A DNA stretch of 64,000 bases, taken from Agreia pratensis. GTDB taxonomy: Bacteria > Actinomycetota > Actinomycetes > Actinomycetales > Microbacteriaceae. Below the pieces are notes generated by a model. The model was given only the letters and a program-made list of their open reading frames with translations, did no database searches and was not told the origin of the DNA. Numbering within the stretch: position 1 is the first letter of the stretch; the number at the start of each line of letters is the position of its first letter. The DNA lies in contig NZ_FXAY01000002.1 of NCBI RefSeq assembly GCF_900177685.1, forward strand, positions 434,001-498,000, given 5' to 3'. Both the position numbers and the translations under genes were made by a program. Positions 30,132 to 39,615 of the stretch are shown here, in pieces.

Positions 30132-32273
30132 ATGATGGTGGACGCGGTGAAGAACCAGACGAACAGCGACAGCTCTACGCAGCTCGCAGACCGGATCGAA
30201 GACAGCGAGAGGCTCGACGAGGCGTCGGGCAGCATGACGATCGACAAAGCGGATGCTCGCATCGACACGGCCGCGCTCGGCCAGTACCTGCTGGGCACCT
30301 GGGCGGATGCTCGCATCGCCGCTCGCGCGCTCACCGGGCGCCCCGAGATGCAGCGGGTCGACGGCCAGACGCTCTCGGAGCACCGCGACACCGTGTTCCA
30401 CCAGCTCGGATTGCTCGTCGAGCACGGGGGAGTGCACAAGGCATTTCCCAAGAGCCTCGGCGGCGAAGACGACCACGGTGGCAACATCGCGGGCTTCGAA
30501 GAACTCGTCACGGCCGACCCGTCGCTCCAGATCAAGTCGGGAGTGCAGTGGGGGCTCTTCGGCGCTGCGGTGCTGCATCTCGGCACGCAGTATCACCACG
30601 AGAAGTTCCTTCCCGCGATCATGAGCCTCGAGGTTCCCGGCGCGTTCGCCATGACCGAGACCGGTCACGGCTCCGACGTCGCCGCCATCGCCACGACCGC
30701 GACCTTCGACGTGGGCAGCCAGGAGTTCGTGATCGACACTCCGTTCCGCGGCGCGTGGAAGGACTACCTCGGCAACGCCGCTGTTCACGGAACGGCCGCC
30801 GTTCTGTTCGCCCAGCTCATCACCGAGGGCATCAATCACGGGGTGCACGCCTTCTATGTGCCGCTGCGCGATGCCGATGGGCAGTTCTTGCCCGGTGTCG
30901 GCGGCGAAGACGACGGCCTCAAGGGCGGACTCAACGGCATCGACAACGGCCGACTGCACTTCACGAACGTGCGAATTCCGCGCGAGAACCTGCTCAACCG
31001 TTACGGCGATGTCGATGTCGACGGCACGTATTCGTCGCCCATCCAGAGCCCAGGCCGCCGCTTCTTCACGATGCTCGGCACCCTGGTGCAGGGCCGCGTC
31101 TCGCTCGACGGCGCCTCGGTCGCCGCCGCCAAGGTCGCGCTGGCGATCGCCGTTCGCTACGGCAATGAGCGTCGCCAGTTCACCGCCGGCAGTGACACCG
31201 ATGAAGAGGTGATCCTCGACTACCAGGTGCACCAGCGCCGGCTGATTCCCCTGATCGCAACGACCTATGCGGCGAGCTTCGCGCACGAGCAGCTGCTCAC
31301 CAAGTTCGACGGCGTCTTCTCGGGTGCTACAGACACGGATGCCGACCGGCAGGATCTCGAGACTCTCGCCGCCGCGCTCAAGCCGCTCTCGACGTGGCAC
31401 GCTCTCGACACCCTGCAAGAGGCACGCGAGGCGTGCGGCGGCGCGGGCTTCTTGGCCGAGAACCGTCTCGTCGGACTGCGCGCCGACCTCGACGTGTATG
31501 CCACGTTCGAGGGAGACAACCACGTACTGCTGCAGCTCGTCGCCAAGCGCCTGCTCACTGATTACAGCCGTCGTTTCGCCAAGGCCGATGTGGGCGTGCT
31601 CGCCCGCTACGTGGTCGAGCAGGCCGCCGATCGCACGGTCAGCGGATCGGGCCTGCGCACGCTTGCGCAGAACCTGTCTGACCGGGGATCGGTAGCCCGA
31701 AGCGTCGAGCAGCTGCGCGAGCCCGGAGCCCAGCGCGCCCTGCTGACCGATCGCGTCGAGACCATGGTCGCCGAGGTGGCCGGCCGGCTGCGCCCCGGAA
31801 CGAAGGCGTCGAAGCAGGTCGCCGCAGATCTCTTCAACGCCAACCAGAGCGCCGTCATTGACGCGGCTCGAGCCCACGCAGAGCTGCTGCAGTGGGAGGC
31901 GTTCACCGACGCCCTCGACCACATCGACGACGAGGGCACCCGCGTGGTGCTCACCTGGGTGCGCGACCTCTTCGGTCTCGGCCTCGTCGAGAAGCACCTG
32001 GCCTGGTACCTCATCAACGGACGCCTCTCGCCCAAGCGAGCCCAGGCAGTGACGGCTTACATCGATCGTTTGATCGCGCGGCTCCGGCCGCACGCCCAAG
32101 ACCTGGTGGATGCCTTCGGGTACGGCTCCGAGCACATCCGCGCGTCGATCGCGACGGGCGCCGAGGCGACTCGCCAGAAGGAGGCACGCGACTACTACGC
32201 CGAGCAGCGAGCCTCGGGCGAGGCTCCCATCGATGAGAAGACCCTGTCGAAGAAGCAGAAGGAACGCATCTAG
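30132..32273 (+). CDS. acyl-CoA dehydrogenase/acyl-CoA oxidase-like flavoenzyme
   Basis: 713 residues; two adjacent in-frame ATGs (30132 and 30135). This is longer than ordinary acyl-CoA dehydrogenases (~390) and matches the acyl-CoA oxidase-like group with a C-terminal extension. The N-terminal domain contains FPKSLGGEDDHGGNIAGFEEL. The FAD/substrate-binding middle domain contains AMTETGHGSDVAAI. The C-terminal four-helix domain contains EARECGGAGFLAENRL as EAREACGGAGFLAENR, then TFEGDNHVLLQ. It oxidises acyl-CoA to trans-2-enoyl-CoA in beta-oxidation. It ends 8 bp before the convergent eccC stop. Confidence 0.9.
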   Translation: MMVDAVKNQTNSDSSTQLADRIEDSERLDEASGSMTIDKADARIDTAALGQYLLGTWADARIAARALTGRPEMQRVDGQTLSEHRDTVFHQLGLLVEHGGVHKAFPKSLGGEDDHGGNIAGFEELVTADPSLQIKSGVQWGLFGAAVLHLGTQYHHEKFLPAIMSLEVPGAFAMTETGHGSDVAAIATTATFDVGSQEFVIDTPFRGAWKDYLGNAAVHGTAAVLFAQLITEGINHGVHAFYVPLRDADGQFLPGVGGEDDGLKGGLNGIDNGRLHFTNVRIPRENLLNRYGDVDVDGTYSSPIQSPGRRFFTMLGTLVQGRVSLDGASVAAAKVALAIAVRYGNERRQFTAGSDTDEEVILDYQVHQRRLIPLIATTYAASFAHEQLLTKFDGVFSGATDTDADRQDLETLAAALKPLSTWHALDTLQEAREACGGAGFLAENRLVGLRADLDVYATFEGDNHVLLQLVAKRLLTDYSRRFAKADVGVLARYVVEQAADRTVSGSGLRTLAQNLSDRGSVARSVEQLREPGAQRALLTDRVETMVAEVAGRLRPGTKASKQVAADLFNANQSAVIDAARAHAELLQWEAFTDALDHIDDEGTRVVLTWVRDLFGLGLVEKHLAWYLINGRLSPKRAQAVTAYIDRLIARLRPHAQDLVDAFGYGSEHIRASIATGAEATRQKEARDYYAEQRASGEAPIDEKTLSKKQKERI

Positions 32274-32281
32274 CTCCTGGG

Positions 32282-35200
32282 CTAAGACGCCTGCGCGATC
32301 TGGATGAGGCGAGCCGGCTCCGCACGCCGGATGATTCGTGCACGGCCCGGCACGGCGGGGGTCGCGTGCACGCCGGGCCAGAGGGGTCCTTCTGCTCGTT
32401 CGCCCGAGAGCAGAATTCCTGTGGCGCCCATGTCTTTGATGGTCTGCAGAGTGTTCTCGTAGAGGGCTCGGGCTGATCCGGCCACGGGCCTTGTGAGGAT
32501 GATGCTGAGGCCGAGGTCGCGTGCCTGTGGCAGGAACGGCAGAAGCGGGTCGAGGGGGCCGGTGTTGCCGGCGGCGACGATGTCGTAGTCGTCGATGACA
32601 GCGACGATTCTGAGGGTGGTGGGAGACTCGCCTCGCTGTCGCTTGGTGAGTTCGAGGGCGAGAGCTGCGGAGAGTTCCTTGGCCGTGGCGCCGTTGGTTG
32701 CGTGGCCGCCGAGGTACTCGTCGGGAAGGGTGGAGGCGAGATGGCCACGCGGTTCCATCAGGGCGATGACGATCTCTTCCGGAGTATTGCGTGAGACGAG
32801 TCCATTGAGGATCTGGCGAATCAGGGTTGTTTTTCCGGATTCGGGATCGCCGAGTACGAGGAGGTGCTGGTCGCGGCCCGCGAAGTCGACGAGCGCAGGC
32901 TCCATGGTGTCTTGGCGCAGACCGATGGGAATGCGGTCGGGTTCATCGAACTCGTCGGGCAGCTCGCTCGGGTCGAGGTTCGCGGGCAAGAGCCGAATCG
33001 GTGTCGCCGATGGCCCGCTCCACGATGCTGCCGTTCGTGTGGCAAGAGCGGTGAGTGCGTCTCCCGTCTGTTCGTCGGGCACATCGTCGATGGTGGGCAT
33101 GGCGAGCTGGGCGAAGAGACTGTCGGTCGTCAGGATGCGTCCGGGCTGCTTGAGCGTCGTCGACAGCTTGCGAGAGATCGTGGATTCGGAGGGGTCGTTG
33201 AGGCGAAGCTCGTATTTGTTGCCGATCAGAGGCTGGAGCCTCATCGGCAGTTCGGCCCAGCGGGTGAGGGCGACCACGAGGTGGATTCCGAACGAGCCGC
33301 CTCGAGTGAGGAGGTCGGTCATGGAGGTCTCGAGGTGCTCGAAGTCGCTTCGGATGAGTCCGTAGCCGTCGACGAGCAGAATCACATCGGGTGAGATCAG
33401 TTGGGGCAGTTCTCCGCGTTGGTGACGTGCTCGCAGTTGCGGCAGAGACTCGATGCGATGCTCGCGGAACAGACGTTCGCGTACGGCGAGCATGGCGTGG
33501 AGTTCCTCGAGGAGCCGAACCTGGTGTTCTGTGTCTTGCCGGGTCGCGATGCCTCCGACGTGGGGGAACGGTTCGAGCCGGGCCAGGCCTGATCCCGTGA
33601 GATCGAGCCCGTAGATCGTGGCCTGGGTCGGCGTGTGGGTCGTGGCGATGCCCGCCGCCATGGTGCGCAGAAATGTGGAGCGCCCTGATTGGGGTGCGCC
33701 GATGATCGCGTGGTGTCCGCCGGCGGCTGCAAGATCGATGTTCCACGGGCCTTGATGCTGGTGGGTGGGATCGTCGATGAGACCGATGGGAACACGCAGC
33801 AGCCGCTTCTTGGTCTCGTTGAGCACGTGGAAGAGGGGAAGTCGTTCGGGCAGGGGGGGCAGCCAGACGGGAGTTGTCGGCGAGATGCCAGGCTTGAGCC
33901 GGGCGACGGCGTCATCGATGAGAGCCGGTCCGTCGTTCTGGATAACGGGCGCGATGCTTCCGCGGGAGGCAGCGAGTTGAGCTTCGATGGTATTCGTCGG
34001 CGGCAGCGCGAATGCGCCGATGGAGTCGTCGTCGAGGTCGATGGTCGGGCCGGGCGTCGGGCCGGAGACGTAGCCTGAGACGAATCGGGTGTAGACGGTG
34101 GTGTCTACTTTGAGATAGCCGTAGCCGGGAACGGGTGGCAGCCGGAAGGCATCCGGGGTGTTGAGCACGACCTGCGACTCCTGCTCGGAGAAGGTGCGGA
34201 GGCCGATGCGGTAGGAGAGATAGCTGTCGAGGCCCTTGAGTTTGCCCCCCTCGATGCGCTGGCTCGAGAGCAGCATGTGCACGCCGATGGATCGACCGAT
34301 GCGGCCTATCGTCAGCAGGAGTTCGATGAATTCCGGCTCCGCAGTGAGGAGTTCTCCGAACTCATCGATGACCAGAAAGAGGTGCGGCATCGGGGGCAGC
34401 GAGGGGTTTTCGGCGCGCGCGGCCCGATATTCGGTGATGGATGCGAGGGCTCCCGCGTCTTTCAGCTGTTGCTGTCGGCGCACGACCTCACCGGCGATGG
34501 ATGCGCGGGCTCGCTCCACGAGGCCGGCTTCGCCCTCGAGGTTGTCGATGAGACCGGCGATGTGAGGCAGGCTGGCGAAGGGGTTGAACGCGGCGCCACC
34601 CTTGTAGTCGACGAGGATCATGGAGATGTCGTCGGGGCTGTGCTGCGTTGCGAGAGCCAATACGAGGGTGCGCAGAAACTCGCTCTTGCCCGAACCGGTC
34701 GCGCCGATGCAGATTCCATGCGGCCCCATGCCGCCGTGCGCGGATTCCTTGATGTCGAGAAGCACAGGATTGCCGGTGTCATCGCCGCCGACGGCCACTC
34801 GCAGGAATTCTGCCGCCGTGCGGGGAGCCTGCCAGCGGCGAGGGTCGATCTCTGAGACAGCATCGACGCCGAGGAGCTCGAGGGCGTTGATGTCTCGTAC
34901 GGTGCCGGCCTCGTGGCGAGATGCCGTGGTCAGTTGAAGCGGAGCGAGCATCGACATCAGCCTGGAGAAGGCGGCGACGGGCAGCGAGTCAGGAGTGATG
35001 TTCTCGACGTTCGGCTGGTCGGTGGTGCCGGGGTACTGGATCGTGACGGTGCCGCTCGCCTCATCGGCGACGATGCGAAGCGATGTCTCGCCGGGTTCGT
35101 GCAGTCGGTCGGACACGACGGCGATGACGACGACCCCGATACGAGTGAGTGCATCGAGCGGCATTCCGAGGGAGCCGACCGGTGACGTGCTGTGGTCGAT

Positions 35201-36160
35201 GACGAGCGCGAGCGGAGCATCCGGCGTATCGCTGCCGCCTCGACTTGCGGCCATTCTGGTGAAGCGGGCGCTGAACTCGTCTCGAAGCAGAGCTCCCAGA
35301 CCCTCGGTTGTCGTTGCCACACGGCGAAGGGGCAGCGGGCCGTCCCACTGCCCATCGATCTGCGCGTGCGGAAGCAGGTCGGCGCCGTCCCACGCGCCTC
35401 GGGCGTCGGGAGGAACAACGAGCCCGAGCTGCAGATCGTCGGGGGAATGGAATGCCGCCAGCTGCGCGACGATGGTGCGGGCAATGTGCCGGCCCTGCTC
35501 GGGCGAGGCCACGATCGAGACGACCGGCGTCGCCGTGAGGTCGATCGAGACGGGCATGCCGCCGATATGCGCGTAATTCGACGAGACCCCGCGTGCTTCT
35601 CTCGCCATGATCGGATCGAAGGGCTGCACGGGATTGGGGTCTTCTGGGACGCTCAGAGTGAACCAGGTGCGGATCCCCGTGCCGATGCGGGCATGAAGAA
35701 AGTCCGCGTCGGTGCGTCTGCGCTCCCACACTCGCGCCGGGTCGGGAACGACATCGAACAGCTCCGACGGCGCTGGGTGAACGGTCAGAGCTTGACGCCG
35801 GATGCGAGAGCGTGAGCTGCGGAGCTCGCTGCGAATGTTCTCGAGGTAGTCCAGATAGCGTTCGCGGGCGTGACGGCGGGCGCGAACCTGCCGACCCCGC
35901 GAAGACAGCGCCATCCCGACCCCGCCCGTCAGGGCGACGACGAGAACCATTGCCCCGACGACGACCATGATCGGGTTGGAGCGCAGGACGACCATCATGG
36001 TGATCGACGACATCGACCCCAGAACCGGCAGTAGGGACTGCAACGGCAGCCCTCCCACCGGCGCATCGCCGAGCGGCGGCGGCACCGCGAGAACCTGCTG
36101 CTCTGGCGGAGTGACGGGTTCGGTCACGCGGGCTGGGCGGTGGATCATGATCGCGCTCAT
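32282..36160 (-). CDS. eccC: type VII secretion ATPase EccC (three FtsK/SpoIIIE domains)
   Basis: 1292 residues from ATG 36160. Two transmembrane helices lie near residues 45-90 (SMSSITMMVVLRS, IMVVVGAMVLVVALTGGV), then three FtsK/SpoIIIE ATPase domains. Their Walker A motifs are GATGSGKS (about 486-493), GAPQSGRS (821-828) and GDPESGKT (1104-1111). Domain 1 has a full Walker B with Glu (LFLVIDEFGELL). Domains 2 and 3 have VILLVDGYG and IVAVIDDYD, lacking the usual Glu, as in other EccC proteins where domain 1 is the catalytic motor. EccCa and EccCb are fused. It is the last gene of the minus-strand T7SS operon, coupled to the MinD-like gene (ATGA overlap). Confidence 0.95.
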   Translation of the reverse strand: MSAIMIHRPARVTEPVTPPEQQVLAVPPPLGDAPVGGLPLQSLLPVLGSMSSITMMVVLRSNPIMVVVGAMVLVVALTGGVGMALSSRGRQVRARRHARERYLDYLENIRSELRSSRSRIRRQALTVHPAPSELFDVVPDPARVWERRRTDADFLHARIGTGIRTWFTLSVPEDPNPVQPFDPIMAREARGVSSNYAHIGGMPVSIDLTATPVVSIVASPEQGRHIARTIVAQLAAFHSPDDLQLGLVVPPDARGAWDGADLLPHAQIDGQWDGPLPLRRVATTTEGLGALLRDEFSARFTRMAASRGGSDTPDAPLALVIDHSTSPVGSLGMPLDALTRIGVVVIAVVSDRLHEPGETSLRIVADEASGTVTIQYPGTTDQPNVENITPDSLPVAAFSRLMSMLAPLQLTTASRHEAGTVRDINALELLGVDAVSEIDPRRWQAPRTAAEFLRVAVGGDDTGNPVLLDIKESAHGGMGPHGICIGATGSGKSEFLRTLVLALATQHSPDDISMILVDYKGGAAFNPFASLPHIAGLIDNLEGEAGLVERARASIAGEVVRRQQQLKDAGALASITEYRAARAENPSLPPMPHLFLVIDEFGELLTAEPEFIELLLTIGRIGRSIGVHMLLSSQRIEGGKLKGLDSYLSYRIGLRTFSEQESQVVLNTPDAFRLPPVPGYGYLKVDTTVYTRFVSGYVSGPTPGPTIDLDDDSIGAFALPPTNTIEAQLAASRGSIAPVIQNDGPALIDDAVARLKPGISPTTPVWLPPLPERLPLFHVLNETKKRLLRVPIGLIDDPTHQHQGPWNIDLAAAGGHHAIIGAPQSGRSTFLRTMAAGIATTHTPTQATIYGLDLTGSGLARLEPFPHVGGIATRQDTEHQVRLLEELHAMLAVRERLFREHRIESLPQLRARHQRGELPQLISPDVILLVDGYGLIRSDFEHLETSMTDLLTRGGSFGIHLVVALTRWAELPMRLQPLIGNKYELRLNDPSESTISRKLSTTLKQPGRILTTDSLFAQLAMPTIDDVPDEQTGDALTALATRTAASWSGPSATPIRLLPANLDPSELPDEFDEPDRIPIGLRQDTMEPALVDFAGRDQHLLVLGDPESGKTTLIRQILNGLVSRNTPEEIVIALMEPRGHLASTLPDEYLGGHATNGATAKELSAALALELTKRQRGESPTTLRIVAVIDDYDIVAAGNTGPLDPLLPFLPQARDLGLSIILTRPVAGSARALYENTLQTIKDMGATGILLSGERAEGPLWPGVHATPAVPGRARIIRRAEPARLIQIAQAS

Positions 36161-36915
36161 CGTTCGACCTCGTGCGCTCTGGCCGGCGACGGCGCACCCG
36201 GTCTCAGGCTCGCCGTCAGGAGTGCAGCCGCCAGATAGGTCAGGCTTCGTTGATTTCTTCTGCGCATGATCCTGCTCTCGGGGCCGGTGAGACTGCGGTC
36301 GAAGACGATGCTCGGCACAGAGAGGTAGGGCCCCACGCTGCGCGCCCAACTACCGCGCTGCCGGGTCGCGTTAGTGAAAGCGATTACGGTCGGCGTGCTG
36401 TCGGTTCGGGTTGCAAGAGCCGTCGCGAGGGCGACTGCGCTCTCTGCTGTGGGTCTGTCGAAGGGGGCGACGACGCAGATCGCATGGGCGGAGGCTGCAG
36501 CCTCGAGCGCTCCAGTCGCCGGGCCCTGCATTCCCCAATCGATGCAGTGGATGTCGAAGAATCGGTCATCGATGTCGGGATCGGCAACCCAGACGAGGCG
36601 GTCGAGGCTCAGACTCTCGTGCAGCGACGTCGGCAACGCTGAGAGTTGCTCTGCCGAGGGGATCGAGTGGGCGGCGATCTCCGGCCCGGCGACCTGGCTC
36701 GTGGTGACGACTCGGCCCGACCGGTGTCTCGCAAGGGTCTGCGCGGTCAGCCGACAGACCGACGCTGTGTCGACGTCGGCACTGGGCGTCAGAAAAGCTA
36801 TTCGTCGCACGGTGGGCACTGACACAGCAACGTCTGCGAGGGATTTCTCCAGTGCGTTCTGACTTGTTGCCGTCTCCCACAGAGAAGTAGGCGAGAGCGC
36901 GTTGGGCTCACTCAT
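36157..36915 (-). CDS. T7SS-associated MinD/ParA-like protein without a P-loop
   Basis: 252 residues. The fold resembles the MinD/ParA ATPases found in actinobacterial T7SS loci: RRIAFLTPSADVDTASVCRLTAQTLA at the P-loop position, VWVADPDIDDRFFDIHCIDWG at the position of the switch aspartates, and VIAFTNATRQRGSW near the base-binding region. The deviant Walker A (KGGxGKT) is missing: the equivalent segment is LTPSADVDTAS with no glycine-lysine pair. It is therefore probably a non-hydrolysing structural or regulatory homologue. It sits between eccD and eccC with overlapping start and stop codons on both sides. Confidence 0.65.
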   Translation of the reverse strand: MSEPNALSPTSLWETATSQNALEKSLADVAVSVPTVRRIAFLTPSADVDTASVCRLTAQTLARHRSGRVVTTSQVAGPEIAAHSIPSAEQLSALPTSLHESLSLDRLVWVADPDIDDRFFDIHCIDWGMQGPATGALEAAASAHAICVVAPFDRPTAESAVALATALATRTDSTPTVIAFTNATRQRGSWARSVGPYLSVPSIVFDRSLTGPESRIMRRRNQRSLTYLAAALLTASLRPGAPSPARAHEVER

Positions 36916-38225
36916 CAGAACACGCCGAGCATGAATTCGTAGACGCCGAAGACGCCGAGAACCGAAGGAATGAGAGAGAGCGCGGCGAGCGTCTCGAGCT
37001 GATCGCCGAGACGACGCAGCCGGATGCGCCCCTGAACCGATGGGCTGGCTAGGGTCGCTGCGACCACCGCCGCCGCACAAACCCCGAGAATCACGACCTG
37101 AACCCAGCTCGGCGCGGCGGAAGCCGACACGATTCCGGCGAGAACTCCGACCGCCCCGGCCGCCCATACCGGCCACGCCTGCGTCGCCAGGGGCATCACG
37201 CGGGTGCGGAGCAGTGTCACCACGACTATGCCCGCGCCGAGCAGGGGCGACCACACGTCGGGTTGGGCGACCAACCAGGCGGCCGTGAACGCGAGCCAGA
37301 AGGCGATCGCGTACACCGTCCAGGCGAACACGCCGTATGCGGCCGTCACCGTTCGTTCGACGGTGTCCCTGCCCGGGAGTAGACCCGCGATGACTCGGTC
37401 ATCCAGAGCTGTCGTTCCCGAAACGGTCAGCGCCAGAGCGGGGAGCATCCCGAGAGCGGCCACCGCGACGAGGCCGATGATCGCCGCCGAATGTGTGACA
37501 CCCACACCGGTGGTCAAGAAGATGACGCTGAGCGCCGAGAAGAGCACACCAATGCCGGCGCCGACTCCTGCTGACAGCTCGCGGCGTCCGACTCCGAAAC
37601 AGCAGCCCAGGGCGAACCAGACGAGGCCCGACAAGACTGCGACGTAGAGCGGTGCGAAAGCGGCGACTCTTGAGAGATCGGTCGAGACCAGCGCCGCCAG
37701 AACAACGGACGAACCGAGAGCACCGCCCGCCATCAGCAGGCTTGCGGCCCGAAGCCGCGCGAGACCGAGGGCCGCAGAGCCGAAGGCGAGCACGATGAAC
37801 GCGCACCACGCGATCCAGGCGGCGGAGGGCGTGACGGTCGACAACGAGACTGCCGCGAGTACAGCGGTCGCCATCGCTCCGGCCGTCGTCCTGTGTCTAT
37901 CCGACCAGGCGCGTGCGGTGGTGTCTCGGAGCTCGGCGACGGCATCGGTGACGTCGGTGATCTCAGGAGGAGCCGGCGCATCCTCCGTGCGAATCAGAAG
38001 TAAGACGTTTCCGTCGACGACCTCTTGATCAGAGAGGGTCAGTGCGGAGTCGATTTCGACTCCCACCGGGGTCACCAAGGTCAGTGCACCGGCCTCTGCG
38101 CCAACGGGCTCGTCGAGTAAAGCCGCGATGTCGACCAGATGAACTCCGACCGGCTCGCTCGAGGGCAGAACGAGAGTGGCCTTCTTCACAGTGCCGATGA
38201 CGGTGATTCGAGTGAATGTGCTCAT
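36915..38225 (-). CDS. eccD: type VII secretion integral membrane protein EccD
   Basis: 436 residues from ATG 38225. The N-terminal ~80 residues form a YukD/ubiquitin-like domain (TRITVIGTVKKATLVLPSSE, LVTPVGVEIDSALTLSDQ, VVDGNVLLLI). About eleven transmembrane helices follow. EccD forms the dimeric membrane barrel of the secretion channel next to EccC. The extreme C-terminus (LSLIPSVLGVFGVYEFMLGVF) is the final helix. The start overlaps the stop of the small membrane gene, and the stop overlaps the start of the MinD-like gene. Confidence 0.9.
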   Translation of the reverse strand: MSTFTRITVIGTVKKATLVLPSSEPVGVHLVDIAALLDEPVGAEAGALTLVTPVGVEIDSALTLSDQEVVDGNVLLLIRTEDAPAPPEITDVTDAVAELRDTTARAWSDRHRTTAGAMATAVLAAVSLSTVTPSAAWIAWCAFIVLAFGSAALGLARLRAASLLMAGGALGSSVVLAALVSTDLSRVAAFAPLYVAVLSGLVWFALGCCFGVGRRELSAGVGAGIGVLFSALSVIFLTTGVGVTHSAAIIGLVAVAALGMLPALALTVSGTTALDDRVIAGLLPGRDTVERTVTAAYGVFAWTVYAIAFWLAFTAAWLVAQPDVWSPLLGAGIVVVTLLRTRVMPLATQAWPVWAAGAVGVLAGIVSASAAPSWVQVVILGVCAAAVVAATLASPSVQGRIRLRRLGDQLETLAALSLIPSVLGVFGVYEFMLGVF

Positions 38226-38500
38226 CGCTGGGGTTCCTCGCTGGGGGAAGGCTGGGGGCTGATCACAGATGTGGTGTTCTGCTGAGTCTGCTGTTGTTTG
38301 CTGAGCAGGTCGGTGACGAACCCGACTCCCACGCAGGCCGCCGAAGCCACAGCTCCGAGGATGACGCCGACGATCAACCGCATAACGAGCGAACGTGCGC
38401 TGCGTCGGGCGCCGAGCGCTCCGTGCAGGAAGGCGCCGTGCAGCCGCTCTCGGTGGGTTCGCACAGACTCCAGCAGAGCCTGGTCGTCGTGTTTCGCCAC
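38222..38500 (-). CDS. small single-pass membrane protein of the T7SS operon
   Basis: 92 residues. A basic cytoplasmic N-terminus (~38 residues, LLESVRTHRERLHGAF, ARRSARSLVMR) precedes one transmembrane helix (LIVGVILGAVASAACVGVGFV). A Gln/Ser/Pro-rich external tail follows (KQQQTQQNTTSVISPQPSP). I recognise no family. The topology (one TM, short extracytoplasmic tail) is a miniature version of EccB or EccE topology, but without their periplasmic domains. It is coupled by overlaps to the FHA gene and eccD, so it is probably an apparatus subunit. Confidence 0.7.
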   Translation of the reverse strand: MAKHDDQALLESVRTHRERLHGAFLHGALGARRSARSLVMRLIVGVILGAVASAACVGVGFVTDLLSKQQQTQQNTTSVISPQPSPSEEPQR

Positions 38501-39477
38501 TACTCACCACCTCGCCCGGTGCTGGTCTCCGGTGCCACGAAAGCGAGGGTGTGCTCACCAATGCGAAGAACATCCGACAGCTCGAGTCGAGTTCGGGTCT
38601 GCGCAATCAAGGGCAGCAGGGTCTCTTGTGGCGCCCTGACCAGCGTGGTTCCATTCGTCGACCCCAGATCAGTCACGAAGAGATCGCCTTCCGGTGTGGT
38701 CTCGAGGAGTAGATGGTTCTTCGACATCATGCGCGATAAGTCGGCAATAGCGACTATCGAGTGACCGGGAGCAGCCGTGGGATTTCGCCCAACGAGAACT
38801 CGCGGAGCCATCGTGTGTCGCGACTTGCCGTCGACCACCACGATTCGCCGCGCATCACCTCGGGCGGGCCGGAGAATCGTCAGGTCTACGTCGGCCGTAT
38901 CCGATCTGCTCTGAGCTGTTCGGTGATCGACGTTCGCCCGCGGAGCGGGTGGCACCTCGGAGACAGTGAACGAGGGAGTCCAGGATTCGGTGGTGTTCCC
39001 AAACTCCGCATACGGGAGTAGCGCGGGTACGGCAAGTGTCGGAGTGATCGGGTCGCGTCCCTGCCGGATGTCTGCGAGCCACGTCGGCGGCGGCGGCACG
39101 AGCTGTGCGTAGCCCAGTGGGGCGCCGTCGTGATCTGTCACCTGTCGAATCCCTGCAAGCATCCAGCCCCAGGTCTGACCTCGGGATGCCCAGAAATGAA
39201 ACTGCACACCGGCGATGAAAAGCAGAGCTACCAGAGCGACAGAGCCCGCACCTTTCCCCGCTCCTATGAATGCGGCGACGCATCCACCGATACAGATCAT
39301 GGCGATGAAGATGTCGATGCAGACCCCGTAGACGATCTGCTCCGGGCGCGCGCGGGAAACGTCTCGCGAGGGCGAAATTGCAGGGGAGCCCAGGCGCGAC
39401 GGACCCGGCTTTCGCAGTGACCGGCGGCTGGGCGCAGAGTGCGAACTCGACGGATCGAGATGAGTCGCTCGGCTCAT
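38500..39477 (-). CDS. RDD-FHA membrane protein of the T7SS operon
   Basis: 325 residues. A disordered basic N-terminus (~45 residues) precedes an RDD-like membrane domain: YGVCIDIFIAMICIGGCVAAF, VALVALLFIAGVQFHF, then WGWMLAGIRQVTDHDGAPLGY. A Pro-rich linker follows, then a C-terminal FHA domain with VLVGRNP, SKNHLLL and DLGSTNGTTL, the phosphothreonine-binding signature. FHA proteins regulate several T7SSs through phosphothreonine. No Ser/Thr kinase gene is in the window, so the kinase would be encoded elsewhere. It is the first gene of the minus-strand operon. Confidence 0.85.
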   Translation of the reverse strand: MSRATHLDPSSSHSAPSRRSLRKPGPSRLGSPAISPSRDVSRARPEQIVYGVCIDIFIAMICIGGCVAAFIGAGKGAGSVALVALLFIAGVQFHFWASRGQTWGWMLAGIRQVTDHDGAPLGYAQLVPPPPTWLADIRQGRDPITPTLAVPALLPYAEFGNTTESWTPSFTVSEVPPAPRANVDHRTAQSRSDTADVDLTILRPARGDARRIVVVDGKSRHTMAPRVLVGRNPTAAPGHSIVAIADLSRMMSKNHLLLETTPEGDLFVTDLGSTNGTTLVRAPQETLLPLIAQTRTRLELSDVLRIGEHTLAFVAPETSTGRGGE

Positions 39478-39615
39478 TAACTATTCCTTCCGCGACCCCA
39501 GTGGCAACAGTATGACATTCGTCACTTTAGATTTGACACCCGATTGGGTTACGCTCAGCTTCGTTATCAGCATCATCACCGTTCTGGGGAACAACAACCG
39601 GAGGTTGGATCGATC
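39478..39615. promoter_or_regulatory. divergent promoter region of the T7SS locus
   Basis: 138 bp separate the first apparatus gene (minus) from the first WXG100 gene (plus). It is AT-richer than the flanks. A TTGACA hexamer is at 39533-39538 on the plus strand, but no well-spaced -10 is obvious. A GGAGG ribosome-binding site at 39600-39604 supports the GTG 39616 start of the WXG100 gene. Both arms are presumably driven from here. Confidence 0.45.

Noticed and set aside
38222-38500. The 92-residue membrane protein as a true EccB
   Set aside because: EccB is about 450 residues or more with a large extracytoplasmic domain; this protein has only a short Gln/Ser/Pro tail.
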